From positions 1,426,001-1,490,000 of the forward strand of contig JAAQVN010000001.1 of NCBI GenBank assembly GCA_011754535.1: a DNA stretch of 64,000 nt. The letters are read 5' to 3'. The notes beneath the pieces are model-generated. The model was not told the origin of the DNA. It saw only the letters and a list, made by a program, of their open reading frames with translations, and made no database searches. This DNA is from Enterobacter asburiae (GTDB taxonomy: Bacteria; Pseudomonadota; Gammaproteobacteria; Enterobacterales; Enterobacteriaceae). This document shows positions 50,874 through 60,654 of the stretch, piece after piece. The position numbers and the translations under genes were made by a program. The stretch's first letter is position 1. Each line of letters opens with the position of its first letter.

Positions 50874-52015
50874 TGTCCGGCTCCTTGTGATGCTTTACAT
50901 ACATAGAACGTTTCTTTGATGCCCGTTTGCGCTTCGTACTGCTTCGCCACGGCGTCCTGGACGGCAGGGACCAGCTCTTCAGGCACCAGCGCGACGATGC
51001 AGCCGCCAAAACCGCCGCCCGTCATGCGTACGCCGCCTTTGTCGCCAATGACCGCTTTCACAATGTCCACCAGGGTGTCGATCTGCGGCACGGTGATTTC
51101 AAAATCATCGCGCATGGAGGCGTGAGATTCTGCCATCAGTTCACCCATGCGTTTCAGGTCGCCTTTCGCCAGCGCGGACGCGGCTTCAACGGTACGGGCG
51201 TTCTCCGTCAGCACGTGACGAACGCGCCTGGCGACAACCGGATCCAGTTCGTGCGCCACTTTGTTAAATTCATTGAGCGTCACGTCGCGCAGGGCAGGCT
51301 GCTGGAAGAAGCGCGCACCGGTTTCGCACTGTTCGCGGCGGGTGTTGTATTCGCTGCCCACCAGCGTGCGTTTAAAGTTGCTGTTGATAATCACGACGGC
51401 CGCGCCTTTTGGCAGCGGAACGGCTTTGGTGCCCAGCGAGCGGCAGTCGATCAGCAGCGCGTGCTCTTTTTTGCCCCGCGCAGAGATCAGCTGGTCCATA
51501 ATGCCGCAGTTGCAGCCCACGAACTGGTTTTCCGCTTCCTGGCCGTTCAGCGCAATTTGCGCGCCGTCCAGCGGCAGATGATACAACTGCTGGAAGACGG
51601 TTCCCACGGCCACTTCGAGCGAGGCCGACGAACTTAAGCCCGCACCCTGAGGTACGTTGCCGCTGATGACTAAATCGGCACCGCCGAAGTTCTTGTTGCG
51701 CTTCTGCAGATGCTTCACCACGCCGCGTACGTAGTTAGACCACTGCTGGCTGTCGTGCGTCACAATCGGGGCATCGAGGGAAAACTCGTCCGTCTCATTA
51801 CCGTAATCTGCCGCAATGACGCGGACTTTGCGGTCGTCGCGCTTCGCACAGCTGATGACCGTCTGGTAATCGATGGCGCACGGCAGCACGAAGCCGTCGT
51901 TATAGTCGGTGTGTTCACCGATCAGGTTAACGCGGCCGGGCGCCTGGATAACGTGGGTGGCAGGGTAGCCAAATTTCTCAGCAAACAGGGATTGTGTTTT
52001 ATCTTTCAGACTCAT
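50867..52015 (-). CDS. galK: Galactokinase
   Basis: Phosphorylates galactose at C1. A 382-residue GHMP kinase with the signature [20 protein letters not shown], the ATP loop [20 protein letters not shown] and C-terminal [17 protein letters not shown]. The catalytic Asp is in [15 protein letters not shown]. It lies 3 bp after galT. Confidence 0.98.
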   Translation of the reverse strand: MSLKDKTQSLFAEKFGYPATHVIQAPGRVNLIGEHTDYNDGFVLPCAIDYQTVISCAKRDDRKVRVIAADYGNETDEFSLDAPIVTHDSQQWSNYVRGVVKHLQKRNKNFGGADLVISGNVPQGAGLSSSASLEVAVGTVFQQLYHLPLDGAQIALNGQEAENQFVGCNCGIMDQLISARGKKEHALLIDCRSLGTKAVPLPKGAAVVIINSNFKRTLVGSEYNTRREQCETGARFFQQPALRDVTLNEFNKVAHELDPVVARRVRHVLTENARTVEAASALAKGDLKRMGELMAESHASMRDDFEITVPQIDTLVDIVKAVIGDKGGVRMTGGGFGGCIVALVPEELVPAVQDAVAKQYEAQTGIKETFYVCKASQGAGQC

Positions 52016-52018
52016 TTT

Positions 52019-53065
52019 TTAGACTCCTGATTCGCGATAGTGGACGTCGCTAACGGCGCGCAGGCGTTCTGCCGCCTGTTCCGCCGTCAGGTCACGCTGG
52101 GTTTCCGCCAGCATTTCATAGCCCACCATAAATTTACGCACCGTCGCAGAGCGCAGCAGCGGCGGGTAGAAATGGGCGTGCAGCTGCCAGTGCTGATTCT
52201 CTTCCCCGTTAAACGGTGCGCCGTGCCAGCCCATGGAGTACGGGAAGGAGCACTGGAACAGGTTGTCGTAACGGCTTGTCAGTTTTTTCAGCGCCAGCGC
52301 CAGGTCGTCGCGCTGCGCGTCGCTGAGATCGGTAATGCGCTGAACGTGCGCTTTCGGCAGCAGCAGCGTTTCAAACGGCCAGGCGGCCCAGTAGGGCACG
52401 ACGGCCAGCCAGTGCTCGGTTTCCACCACGGTACGGCTGCCGTCGGCCAGCTCACGCTGAGTGTAGTCCACCAGCATGGGTGAGCCGTTTTCTGCGAAAT
52501 AGGCTTTCTGCAGACGATCTTCACGCTCGGCTTCGTTGGGCAGGAAGCTGTTCGCCCAGATCTGGCCGTGTGGATGCGGGTTAGAGCAGCCCATCGCCGC
52601 GCCTTTGTTTTCGAACACCTGCACCCACGGATAGCTCTGCCCCAGCTCAGCGGTTTGCGCCTGCCAGGTGCTGACCACCTCTTTCAGCGCGTCCACGCTC
52701 AGCTCTGGCAGCGTTTTGCTGTGATCGGGCGAGAAGCAGATCACGCGGCTGGTACCGCGCGCGCTTTCGCAGCGCATCAGCGGGTCGTGGCTTGCGGGGG
52801 CGTCCGGCGTGTCGGTCATCAGGGCGGCAAAATCGTTGGTGAAGACGAAGGTGCCCTTGTAGTCCGGGTTTTTATCCCCGGTGACGCGCGTATTGCCCGG
52901 ACACAGGAAGCAGTCCGGGTCATGCTGTGGCAGCGTCTGTTTTGCAGGCGTCTCCTGCGCCCCCTGCCAGGGGCGCTTGGCGCGATGCGGGGAAACCAAA
53001 ATCCATTGCCCGCTTAACGGGTTAAAACGACGATGCGGATGATCGACGGGATTAAACGAAGTCAT
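52019..53065 (-). CDS. galT: Galactose-1-phosphate uridylyltransferase
   Basis: Exchanges UMP between UDP-glucose and galactose-1-phosphate. It has 348 residues. The active-site H-x-H is in [17 protein letters not shown], and zinc-site residues are in [14 protein letters not shown]. It begins [20 protein letters not shown], 9 bp after galE. Confidence 0.98.
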   Translation of the reverse strand: MTSFNPVDHPHRRFNPLSGQWILVSPHRAKRPWQGAQETPAKQTLPQHDPDCFLCPGNTRVTGDKNPDYKGTFVFTNDFAALMTDTPDAPASHDPLMRCESARGTSRVICFSPDHSKTLPELSVDALKEVVSTWQAQTAELGQSYPWVQVFENKGAAMGCSNPHPHGQIWANSFLPNEAEREDRLQKAYFAENGSPMLVDYTQRELADGSRTVVETEHWLAVVPYWAAWPFETLLLPKAHVQRITDLSDAQRDDLALALKKLTSRYDNLFQCSFPYSMGWHGAPFNGEENQHWQLHAHFYPPLLRSATVRKFMVGYEMLAETQRDLTAEQAAERLRAVSDVHYRESGV

Positions 53066-53074
53066 GACGGATCC

Positions 53075-54091
53075 TTAGTCCGGATAGCCTTGCGGGTGGC
53101 GTGACTGCCAGTGCCAGGTATCCTGTGCCATTTCATCAAGCGTGCGGGTGACACGCCAGTTAAGCTCTTTATCGGCTTTGGTGGCATCGGCCCAGTAAGC
53201 AGGCAGGTCGCCATCACGACGCGGAGCGAAGTGGTAGTTCACCGGCTTACCGCAGGCTTTGCTGAAGGCGTTAACCACGTCCAGCACGCTGCTGCCGACC
53301 CCGGCGCCGAGGTTATAAATATGCACGCCCGGTTTGTCAGCCAGCTGCTGCATGGCGGCAACATGGCCGTCCGCCAGATCCATCACGTGGATATAGTCGC
53401 GCACGCCGGTGCCGTCTTCGGTGGGATAGTCATTACCAAAAATGGCCAGCGACTCGCGACGGCCTACCGCCACCTGGGCGATGTACGGCATTAAGTTGTT
53501 CGGAATACCCTGCGGATCTTCACCCATATCGCCGGACGGATGCGCACCGACCGGGTTGAAGTAGCGCAGCAATGCGATGCTCCACTCCGGCTGCGCTTTT
53601 TGCAGGTCGGTCAGGATCTGCTCCACCATCAGCTTGCTTTTGCCGTACGGGCTTTGCGGCGTACCGGTCGGGAAGCTTTCCACGTAAGGGATTTTGGGCT
53701 GATCGCCATAGACGGTGGCGGAGGAGCTAAAGATAAAGTTTTTGACGTTCGCCGCGCGCATGGCGGAGATCAGACGCAGGGTACCGTTGACGTTGTTGTC
53801 GTAATACTCAAGCGGTTTCGCAACCGATTCACCAACTGCTTTCAGGCCCGCGAAGTGGATCACCGCTTCGATGGCGTGGTCGTGAAGGATCTCGGTCATC
53901 AGCGCTTCGTTGCGGATGTCGCCTTCTACGAAAGTTGGCTGTTTACCGCCAAGACGTTCAATTACCGGCAGCACGCTGCGCTTACTATTGCACAGGTTGT
54001 CGAGGATGATCACATCGTGACCATTTTGCAGCAGCTGCACACAGGTATGACTTCCGATGTAACCGCTACCACCTGTTACCAGAACTCGCAT
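53075..54091 (-). CDS. galE: UDP-glucose 4-epimerase
   Basis: NAD-dependent short-chain dehydrogenase/reductase that interconverts UDP-galactose and UDP-glucose. The start at ATG 54091 gives 338 residues as in E. coli; the longer frame to 54133 reads through the promoter. It shows GGSGYIGSHTCVQLL at the N-terminus and catalytic Ser/Tyr/Lys in SSSATVYGDQ and SPYGKSKLMVEQ. It is the first gene of galETKM, with the internal Gal operator lying in its first codons. Confidence 0.98.
   Translation of the reverse strand: MRVLVTGGSGYIGSHTCVQLLQNGHDVIILDNLCNSKRSVLPVIERLGGKQPTFVEGDIRNEALMTEILHDHAIEAVIHFAGLKAVGESVAKPLEYYDNNVNGTLRLISAMRAANVKNFIFSSSATVYGDQPKIPYVESFPTGTPQSPYGKSKLMVEQILTDLQKAQPEWSIALLRYFNPVGAHPSGDMGEDPQGIPNNLMPYIAQVAVGRRESLAIFGNDYPTEDGTGVRDYIHVMDLADGHVAAMQQLADKPGVHIYNLGAGVGSSVLDVVNAFSKACGKPVNYHFAPRRDGDLPAYWADATKADKELNWRVTRTLDEMAQDTWHWQSRHPQGYPD
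54057..54072 (-). promoter_or_regulatory. Internal gal operator OI within galE
   Basis: On the minus strand the site is GTGGTAGCGGTTACAT, the sequence I know for the E. coli internal operator. It is in codons 7-12 of galE. Its centre is 113 bp from that of the external operator, the spacing used for the GalR repression loop. Confidence 0.92.
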
Positions 54092-54123
54092 AATTCGCTC
54101 CATTGGGCTTATGGTATGTAATA

Positions 54124-54171
54124 ACCATAGCATAACAGAGACGCGAAAAGTGTGACATGGGATAAAATAGT
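54124..54171 (-). promoter_or_regulatory. galE promoters P1/P2 and CRP site
   Basis: The minus strand carries TATGGT (54124-54129, P1 -10) and the overlapping TATGCT (54129-54134, P2 -10), then CCATGTCACACTTTTCGC just upstream, which is the CRP-binding segment of the E. coli gal control region. The two overlapping promoters with opposite CRP responses are therefore conserved. Confidence 0.88.
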
Positions 54172-54185
54172 GGAATCGTTTACAC
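54170..54185 (-). promoter_or_regulatory. External gal operator OE
   Basis: Minus-strand GTGTAAACGATTCCAC, identical to the E. coli external operator, upstream of the CRP site. Confidence 0.92.
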
Positions 54186-54270
54186 TCGTTTTCACACTCG
54201 CTTTTTCGATGAGTCAGAGCATTCTAGATCAAAGAGATAGCGATGTATTGATGCAAGTTATCTGAAAAGA

Positions 54271-54287
54271 GGAGGGCAGTGCCCTCC
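54271..54287 (-). terminator. Terminator after modF
   Basis: Perfect hairpin GGAGGGC-ACT-GCCCTCC followed on the minus strand by TCTTTTC, 4 bp after the modF stop. Confidence 0.78.
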
Positions 54288-54291
54288 ACGG

Positions 54292-55764
54292 TTAATCGAC
54301 GCTGCTGAGAAGGTAGCGATAACCCTCGCCGTCCGCGACAAACTCCAGGCGGTGGGTAATGCAGGAAGGGGCATCTTCGGCATGGTGTGAAACGAACAGC
54401 AGCTGCGTTTCACCTTCGCTAATCAGCACGTCTACAAAGCGGCGGATCAGCTGTCGGTTGAGCGGATCCAGCCCCTGCAGCGGTTCGTCGAGGATCAGAA
54501 GCGTAGGGTGTTTTACCAGCGCGCGAACGATCAGTGCCAGGCGCTGCTGTCCCCACGACAGGCTATGAAACGGCGCGTCAGCGACCCGGCTGACCATGCC
54601 CAGAATATCCAGCCACTGCTGGGCCAGCTTGCGCTGTTTGTCCGACACCGCCTGATAAATGCCGATGGAATCAAAATAGCCGGAAAGGATCACGTTGCGT
54701 ACCGTGGTACTGACCCGGTAATCAAGATGCAGGCTGCTGCTGACGTAGCCGATGTGCTTTTTGATATCCCAGATGGTTTCGCCGCTGCCGCGACGCCGCC
54801 CGAAAAGCGTCAGATCGTTGCTATAGCCCTGCGGGTGATCGCCGACGATCAGGCTCAGCAGCGTTGATTTTCCCGCGCCGTTAGGGCCGACAATCTGCCA
54901 GTGCTCGCCAGGATTGACCGTCCAGCTGAGGTGGTTAAGGATCGGACGGTCATCATAGGAAACCACCCCGTCACGCAGAATGATAAGCGGCTGCCGGGGA
55001 TCGAGACCGTGGCGCGCTGCCGGCGCGTCGGGCTCCGGCAGCGCAATACCCGCCAGCTTTTCGCTGTGCGCAAGCTGGGCAATGAGCGCCTGCTTGAGCA
55101 GCGCAGATTTTTCCCCGGTTTCGATCAGGCTGCAGTCTGCCAGCACGCCCGCGTTCTGCACGAAATCAGGAATTTCATCAAAGCGGTTCAGCACCAGTAC
55201 GATCGTATAACCTTCCTGATTCAGAGAGCCCAGCAGGGCGGCAAGCTGGCCGCGGGAGTGAACATCCAGCCCGTCAAAGGGCTCATCCAGAATTAGCAGC
55301 TCCGGCTGGCCCATGAGCGCCTGACACAGAAGCGTTTTCCGCGTCTCGCCGGTAGAGAGGTATTTAAACCGCCGGTTCAGCAGAGCGGAGATGCCAAATT
55401 GTTCCGCCAGATGCTGGCAGCGAGCGGGATCTTTCACCTCATCCTGAATAATCTCCGCCGCCGTGCGGCCGGTGTCTTCTTCACCAGGACTGAGTAAATC
55501 GGTGTTATTGCGCTGCCACTCGTCGCTTACCAGCTTTTGCAGCTGTTCAAAGGACAGGCGCGTCACGCGTTTGAAATGGCTCTGGTATTCGCCTTTGAGA
55601 AGGGGAAGCTTTCCGGCCAGCGCGCGGGCCAGCGCGGATTTACCGCTGCCGTTGGTGCCGACAAACGCCCAGCTTTCACCCGCGCGTATTGTCAGATCGG
55701 CAATCGTCAGCGTTCGGGTATCGCTAAGACGAAACGTACCTTGCGAAATATGCAATGATGACAT
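54292..55764 (-). CDS. modF: ModF, double ABC ATPase of the molybdate regulon
   Basis: Cytoplasmic protein with two ABC ATPase domains; it is associated with molybdate genes (formerly PhrA) but its task is not settled. The start at ATG 55764 (MSSLHISQGTF) gives 490 residues as in E. coli. Walker A sites are GTNGSGKSA (about residue 37) and GPNGAGKST (about 295). Signature motifs YLSTGETRKTLLCQAL and SLSWGQQRLALIVRAL are present, and Walker B motifs are LLILDEPFDGLD and LLILDEPLQGLD. It follows modE after 67 bp. Confidence 0.95.
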   Translation of the reverse strand: MSSLHISQGTFRLSDTRTLTIADLTIRAGESWAFVGTNGSGKSALARALAGKLPLLKGEYQSHFKRVTRLSFEQLQKLVSDEWQRNNTDLLSPGEEDTGRTAAEIIQDEVKDPARCQHLAEQFGISALLNRRFKYLSTGETRKTLLCQALMGQPELLILDEPFDGLDVHSRGQLAALLGSLNQEGYTIVLVLNRFDEIPDFVQNAGVLADCSLIETGEKSALLKQALIAQLAHSEKLAGIALPEPDAPAARHGLDPRQPLIILRDGVVSYDDRPILNHLSWTVNPGEHWQIVGPNGAGKSTLLSLIVGDHPQGYSNDLTLFGRRRGSGETIWDIKKHIGYVSSSLHLDYRVSTTVRNVILSGYFDSIGIYQAVSDKQRKLAQQWLDILGMVSRVADAPFHSLSWGQQRLALIVRALVKHPTLLILDEPLQGLDPLNRQLIRRFVDVLISEGETQLLFVSHHAEDAPSCITHRLEFVADGEGYRYLLSSVD

Positions 55765-55831
55765 GATGTATCCCATTTTTTGCAGCAACTGCTGTCAGGG
55801 ATACGCACTGTCGGCACGATTGTCAATGCAC

Positions 55832-56620
55832 TCAGCACAATGTGGCGATAATCACCCGGTCTGCGTTGAAATATGCGGTGACGATAGCACCTTCTTCTAA
55901 ACCGTCCGCCTCGCTGAGCGGGACCGTCGCGCAAAGGGTTTGTCCGTCTGCCAGGGGCATCAGCACCTCGCACTGCTCTTTGCCGCTTTCGATATGGCTG
56001 ATGGCGCCGCGCAGCTGGTTATCTGCGGCCTTTGCCTTGTCCGGGTCACGCGTGATGTTGACCCAGGGCGCTTTCAGCAACACCAGCACCTCTTTACCTT
56101 CGTCCAGATTGAGGCGCTCTGCGCTCTGCGCCGTTATCGCCGCTTTCAGACGGGTGACGCCATCGGCAAGCAGGATCTCAATATGCTGCTGTACCTGGAG
56201 ATTATCGCGCGCCGTCACCGTACCAAACCACTGGTTGCGGGCGCTGGTCTGTAACGAGAAGCGGGAAATGGCGGCCAGCAAGCTGTCCAGCGGAACGTTA
56301 TCGTCGTCACTCAATACATCGAACGCTTTTTGCTGGATTTGTCCCATGAGATCGTAGAGCTGAATCAGACGCTGGCCGTAACGTGTGACGACAGCCCCGC
56401 CACCGCCTTTGCCCCCTGTGGCTCTGTCCACCAGCGGTTGTTCGCTCAGGGTGTTCATTTCATTGATGGCATCCCAGGCGCTTTTATAGCTAATCCCGGC
56501 ATTCCTGGCTCCCTGGCTAATTGAGCCGGTCTGTTCTATCTGTTTAAGCAGGGCAATACGCCGGGGGTCGGCGAAAAGCTTTTGCTGAAGTCGGAGAGTA
56601 AGAAGAATTTCGGCCTGCAT
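55832..56620 (-). CDS. modE: ModE, molybdate-responsive regulator
   Basis: Molybdate-binding repressor of modABC and activator of molybdoenzyme genes, 262 residues from ATG 56620 ([14 protein letters not shown]). The N-terminal winged-helix domain (about 1-115) contains [23 protein letters not shown], and the C-terminal part holds two Mop-like domains (about 124-262, [10 protein letters not shown] and [12 protein letters not shown]). It is divergent from acrZ-modABC, whose promoter carries a matching operator. Confidence 0.97.
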   Translation of the reverse strand: MQAEILLTLRLQQKLFADPRRIALLKQIEQTGSISQGARNAGISYKSAWDAINEMNTLSEQPLVDRATGGKGGGGAVVTRYGQRLIQLYDLMGQIQQKAFDVLSDDDNVPLDSLLAAISRFSLQTSARNQWFGTVTARDNLQVQQHIEILLADGVTRLKAAITAQSAERLNLDEGKEVLVLLKAPWVNITRDPDKAKAADNQLRGAISHIESGKEQCEVLMPLADGQTLCATVPLSEADGLEEGAIVTAYFNADRVIIATLC

Positions 56621-56747
56621 AACAGTGTCCTGGCAAAAAGAATATTGTGACCCAAATGGTGCAGGGCGCAAAGGGCACCGCACAAAAGGGGATGTTTTTC
56701 TTACTTTTCAGGGTAGAATAGCCCATTCACAAAATCTGGAGAAAACC

Positions 56748-56897
56748 ATGTTAGAGTTGTTGAAAAGTCTGGTATTCGCCGTGATCATGGTACCAGTAGT
56801 GATGGCCATCATCCTCGGTGCCATCTACGGCCTGGGTGAAGTGTTCAACGTCTTTTCGAATATCGGTCACAGAGACCGTGCGAAAAAGCAGCATTAA
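56748..56897 (+). CDS. acrZ: AcrZ, small AcrB-associated membrane protein
   Basis: A 49-residue single-helix inner-membrane protein that binds AcrB and modulates export of some drugs by AcrAB-TolC. It starts [20 protein letters not shown], with the long bent helix typical of AcrZ, and has a basic tail (HRDRAKKQH) that differs from E. coli. CTGGAG precedes the ATG. It lies between modE and modA as in E. coli and is followed by its own terminator. Confidence 0.96.
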   Translation: MLELLKSLVFAVIMVPVVMAIILGAIYGLGEVFNVFSNIGHRDRAKKQH

Positions 56898-56905
56898 TTT
56901 CCCAC

Positions 56906-56932
56906 AAAACGCCCGGCTTGCCCGGGCGTTTT
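56906..56932 (+). terminator. Terminator after acrZ
   Basis: Stem AAAACGCCCGG-CTTG-CCCGGGCGTTTT, 9 bp after acrZ. Confidence 0.92.
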
Positions 56933-57031
56933 GCTCTCAAGATTTTTTCATTTTCGCCGATATTATTAAAATATCCGTCCGCCTTACCCCTTGAGCGGTA
57001 CGATTTACCGCTGGGATCTCCCTGAAGATAT

Positions 57032-57055
57032 CGCTATATTAATTTGTATATAACG
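57032..57055 (+). promoter_or_regulatory. ModE operator upstream of modA
   Basis: The imperfect palindrome CGCTATAT-TAATTTG-TATATAACG fits the ModE consensus (TATAT-N7-TATAT type) and lies 20 bp before the modA ATG, overlapping the expected start of transcription. Confidence 0.82.
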
Positions 57056-57074
57056 CTACTCACAGGAGTTACAG

Positions 57075-57848
57075 ATGGCACGTTCATGGGTACGCCTTTT
57101 CGCAGGGGCAACGCTGACGCTTTCACTTACCGGACACGCGCTGGCGGACGAGGGTAAAATCACGGTCTTTGCGGCGGCGTCACTGACCAACGCGCTGCAG
57201 GATATCGCGGCGGCGTATAAAAAAGAGAAAAACGTCGAGGTGGTCTCCTCTTTTGCCTCTTCTTCGACGCTGGCGCGCCAGATAGAAGCGGGCGCACCGG
57301 CGGATCTGTTCATCTCGGCTGACCAGAAGTGGATGGATTACGCGGCGGAGAAGAGAGCGATTGATGCAACAACCCGCGAAACGCTGCTGGGGAATAGCCT
57401 GGTTGTCGTGGCACCAAAAGCCAGCGCGCAGGCGGACATCACCATCAATAAAGAGACCAACTGGATAAATCTGCTGAACGGTGGGCGTCTGGCAGTGGGC
57501 GATCCGGAGCACGTTCCGGCCGGGATCTATGCCAAAGAAGCGCTGCAAACGCTGGGGGCATGGGAGACATTGTCGCCGAAGCTGGCCCCGGCGGAAGACG
57601 TGCGCGGCGCGCTGGCGCTGGTGGAACGCAACGAAGCTCCGCTGGGCATTGTGTATGGCTCCGATGCCGTTGCCAGCAAAGGCGTGAAAGTGGTGGCAAC
57701 ATTCCCGGAAGATTCCCACAAGAAAGTGGAATATCCTGTCGCGATTGTTGATGGACATAAAAATGCGACCGTAACGGCCTTCCGCGATTATCTGAAGGGG
57801 CCGGAGGCGTCCGCAATCTTTAAACGTTATGGATTTACGACTCACTGA
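57075..57848 (+). CDS. modA: Molybdate-binding periplasmic protein
   Basis: Periplasmic binding protein of the molybdate ABC importer, 257 residues with signal peptide about 1-24 (ending GHALA). Ligand-binding Ser and Ala residues are in VFAAASLTNAL and SFASSSTLARQ, with Asp/Tyr regions LAPAEDVRGALALVERNEAPLGIVYGSDA. Its TGA shares a base with the modB ATG. Confidence 0.98.
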   Translation: MARSWVRLFAGATLTLSLTGHALADEGKITVFAAASLTNALQDIAAAYKKEKNVEVVSSFASSSTLARQIEAGAPADLFISADQKWMDYAAEKRAIDATTRETLLGNSLVVVAPKASAQADITINKETNWINLLNGGRLAVGDPEHVPAGIYAKEALQTLGAWETLSPKLAPAEDVRGALALVERNEAPLGIVYGSDAVASKGVKVVATFPEDSHKKVEYPVAIVDGHKNATVTAFRDYLKGPEASAIFKRYGFTTH

Positions 57849-58537
57849 TGATACTGACCGATCCTGAATGGCAGGCTGTTTTGCTGAGCCTTAAAGTCTC
57901 TTCCCTGGCGGTTGCGCTGAGTTTGCCCTTTGGGATCTTCTTTGCCTGGTTACTGGTTCGCTGTCGGTTTCCCGGCAAAGCGCTGCTCGACAGCGTGCTT
58001 CATCTCCCCCTGGTTTTACCGCCCGTGGTGGTCGGTTACCTGCTGCTGATTTCGATGGGGCGACGCGGTTTTATCGGCGAAAGGCTCTACGACTGGTTCG
58101 GACTCACATTCGCTTTTAGCTGGCGCGGTGCGGTGCTGGCGGCGGCGGTGATGTCATTCCCGCTGATGGTGAGGGCAATCCGCCTCGCGCTGGAAGGCGT
58201 GGACATGAAGCTCGAACAGGCGGCCCGCACGCTGGGCGCCGGACGCTGGCGCGTCTTTTTCACTATCACGCTCCCGCTTACGCTGCCGGGCATTATTGTC
58301 GGGACGGTGCTGGCCTTCGCCCGATCGCTGGGCGAGTTCGGCGCGACCATCACTTTTGTGTCGAACATTCCCGGTGAGACGCGAACCATTCCGTCGGCCA
58401 TGTACACCCTGATTCAGACGCCGGGGGGAGAGAGTGCCGCAGCGCGGCTGTGCATCATCTCAATCGTACTAGCCCTGGTTTCGCTGCTGGTTTCTGAATG
58501 GCTGGCGCGGCTGAGCCGCGAGCGGATGGGGAAATAA
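57848..58537 (+). CDS. modB: Molybdate ABC transporter permease
   Basis: Inner-membrane permease, 229 residues, about five to six helices, with the EAA loop [28 protein letters not shown] that docks ModC. It overlaps modA by one base, and modC starts 2 bp later. Confidence 0.98.
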   Translation: MILTDPEWQAVLLSLKVSSLAVALSLPFGIFFAWLLVRCRFPGKALLDSVLHLPLVLPPVVVGYLLLISMGRRGFIGERLYDWFGLTFAFSWRGAVLAAAVMSFPLMVRAIRLALEGVDMKLEQAARTLGAGRWRVFFTITLPLTLPGIIVGTVLAFARSLGEFGATITFVSNIPGETRTIPSAMYTLIQTPGGESAAARLCIISIVLALVSLLVSEWLARLSRERMGK

Positions 58538-58539
58538 CG

Positions 58540-59598
58540 ATGCTGGAACTGAATTTCACCCAGACGCTGGGAAACCATACCCTGACGCTTAACGAGACGC
58601 TGCCTGCAAGCGGCATCACTGCCGTCTTCGGCGTGTCGGGAGCGGGAAAAACGTCTCTGATTAACGCCATCAGCGGCCTGACGCGCCCGCAGTCAGGACG
58701 TATTATCCTGAATAACCGCGTCCTGAATGACGTGGAGAACAAAGTTTACCTCTCACCGGACAAGCGCCGCATCGGCTACGTTTTCCAGGACGCGCGCTTG
58801 TTCCCGCACTACAGCGTGCGCGGCAACCTGCGCTACGGCATGGCGAAAAGCATGGCCGGGCAGTTTGACAAGCTGGTCACGCTTTTAGGCATTGAGCCTC
58901 TGCTCGACAGGCTGCCGTCCTCACTCTCCGGCGGAGAAAAACAGCGGGTGGCCATTGGCCGCGCGTTGCTGACCGCCCCCGAACTGCTGCTGCTCGACGA
59001 GCCGCTGGCCTCGCTCGATATACCGCGCAAGCGCGAACTTCTGCCTTATCTGCAGCGACTGACGCGTGAAATTAATATTCCGATGCTCTACGTCAGCCAT
59101 TCGCTGGATGAGATCCTTCATCTGGCCGACAAAGTGCTCGTGCTGGAAGAGGGCAGCGTGAAGGCCTTCGGCAACCTGGAAGAGGTGTGGGGCAGCAGCG
59201 TAATGCACCCCTGGTTACCGAGAGAGCAGCAGAGCAGCATCCTGAAGGTCAGCGTTCTGGAACACCATCCGCACTACGCGATGACCGCGCTGGCGCTGGG
59301 TGACCAGCATCTGTGGGTCAATAAGATCGATAAACCGTTACAGTCCGCGCTGCGAATTCGCATCCAGGCGTCGGACGTCTCGCTGGTGCTGCAGCCGCCG
59401 CTGCAAACCAGTATTCGCAATATTCTGCGCGCCAAAGTGGCGGAGTGTTTTGATGATAACGGGCAGGTGGAGGTGAAGCTTGAAGTCGGCAGCAGGACGC
59501 TCTGGGCGCGCATCAGCCCGTGGGCCAGGGATGAGTTAGCAATCAAGCCCGGCCTGTGGCTTTACGCGCAAATTAAGAGCGTCTCAATCACCGCCTGA
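58540..59598 (+). CDS. modC: Molybdate ABC transporter ATPase
   Basis: ATPase of the molybdate importer. The start at ATG 58540 ([13 protein letters not shown]) gives 352 residues as in E. coli; the longer frame lies in modB. It has Walker [10 protein letters not shown], signature [15 protein letters not shown], Walker [13 protein letters not shown] and a C-terminal Mop-like regulatory domain (about 290-352). Confidence 0.98.
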   Translation: MLELNFTQTLGNHTLTLNETLPASGITAVFGVSGAGKTSLINAISGLTRPQSGRIILNNRVLNDVENKVYLSPDKRRIGYVFQDARLFPHYSVRGNLRYGMAKSMAGQFDKLVTLLGIEPLLDRLPSSLSGGEKQRVAIGRALLTAPELLLLDEPLASLDIPRKRELLPYLQRLTREINIPMLYVSHSLDEILHLADKVLVLEEGSVKAFGNLEEVWGSSVMHPWLPREQQSSILKVSVLEHHPHYAMTALALGDQHLWVNKIDKPLQSALRIRIQASDVSLVLQPPLQTSIRNILRAKVAECFDDNGQVEVKLEVGSRTLWARISPWARDELAIKPGLWLYAQIKSVSITA

Positions 59599-60081
59599 TT
59601 ACAGCAGGTGGGTATAAATGTACTGCGCGATGCTGTCGGTGGTGTTGTCGCCAATCACCACGTTGGCGCGCGCTTTCACCGCGTCGTCGGCATTGCCCAT
59701 CGCCACGCCCGTACCGGCGGCTTCCAGCATGCTGATGTCGTTGTAGTTATCGCCGAAGGCGATCACGTCCTGCATCGACCCGCCTTTTGATTCCACATAC
59801 TGCGTCAGGCGCTTGCCTTTGCTGTTACCCTTGCGGGCAATATCCACCTGGTCATGCCAGGACCATTCGCACTCCAGCCCCAGCGTTTCCTCGACGTGCT
59901 TCGCGAAGGTATTCAGTTTGGTGGTGTCTTCATCCGTCAGGGCGAATTTCCAGATAGCCTCAACACCCCGGGCCGCCTGGCGCAGGGAGGAAACCTGGGT
60001 AAAGACCGGGCGCTGCGCTTCAGGCAGGGACAATGCCCAGTTGCTGGTGCGCACCACGTGGCCGGTTGGGCGCTCGTACAT
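59599..60081 (-). pseudogene. ybhA: ybhA remnant: C-terminal part of a HAD-family sugar/pyridoxal phosphatase
   Basis: E. coli YbhA is a cytoplasmic HAD phosphatase of about 272 residues. Here only the C-terminal ~160 residues remain, from MYERPTGHVVRTSNWALSLP to the normal end (IYTHLL). The remnant retains GNSKGKRL and the motif-IV loop DVIAFGDNYNDISMLEAAG but lacks the N-terminal DLDGTLL nucleophile motif and most of the cap. Reading upstream in frame, homology stops at the first Met and an in-frame TAG appears within 12 codons. Base composition changes at the same point, so the gene was split by insertion or rearrangement. The rest is not in this window. Confidence 0.88.
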
Positions 60082-60198
60082 ATTTTTTATCAGTACTGAA
60101 TGAGAGCACTATAAAAGTTATTGATGCTGAATTTAACCATAATGCAACGCTTACACAAATTTGTTCTAAACAATGATTTTTTTCAAGGAAAAGAATAG

Positions 60199-60471
60199 AT
60201 GAAAAGAACATTGTCAGTACTATTGTCGATAATTCCATTAACCACAATAGCGGCTACTATTCCCGATGGGAAACCAGAAAAGCCCTTTGTTATTGGTAAT
60301 GAAGTTATTTGTCTGAAAGAAATCCAGAAGGATACTATAGGGCTACGGTTACAAATCAACTGTGTGGATTCGGGATTAGACGTGCGTGTAGCTGATCTTG
60401 ATAACAACTGGTTACAGGAACGCGGCGGCATGTGCCAGCCAGCGTACATGGTACTTGATCGTTCTCAATAA
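60199..60471 (+). CDS. Small exported protein, unrecognised
   Basis: 90 residues starting MKRTLSVLLSIIPLTTIAAT behind AAGGA. Residues 1-19 form a convincing Sec signal peptide (basic start, hydrophobic core, A-A end). The mature ~70 residues are mixed in charge with three cysteines (38, 55, 79). I recognise no family. It lies between the ybhA break and the PAAR cluster and has its own terminator, so it is a separate transcript. A periplasmic protein next to a secretion-effector cassette could be an orphan immunity protein, but nothing in the sequence shows this. Confidence 0.7.
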   Translation: MKRTLSVLLSIIPLTTIAATIPDGKPEKPFVIGNEVICLKEIQKDTIGLRLQINCVDSGLDVRVADLDNNWLQERGGMCQPAYMVLDRSQ

Positions 60472-60487
60472 CTACCAGCACAGGCAT

Positions 60488-60511
60488 AAGGTCGCGAAAG
60501 CGGCCTTTTTT
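60488..60511 (+). terminator. Terminator after the small exported protein
   Basis: AAGGTCGC-GAAA-GCGGCCTT (one G-T pair in the stem) followed by T, 17 bp after the stop. Confidence 0.82.
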
Positions 60512-60654
60512 AATGGCAATTAAATGATATCTCAGTACTTCCTGTTTTATGTATTTGTGGCAAAAACGTGAGGTCAATAGCTCAACCTCTGTACAAAACC
60601 GTAATGTTAATGTGAGAATTAGAGTCAAAAAAAACAACACGAGTACAGGACGTT

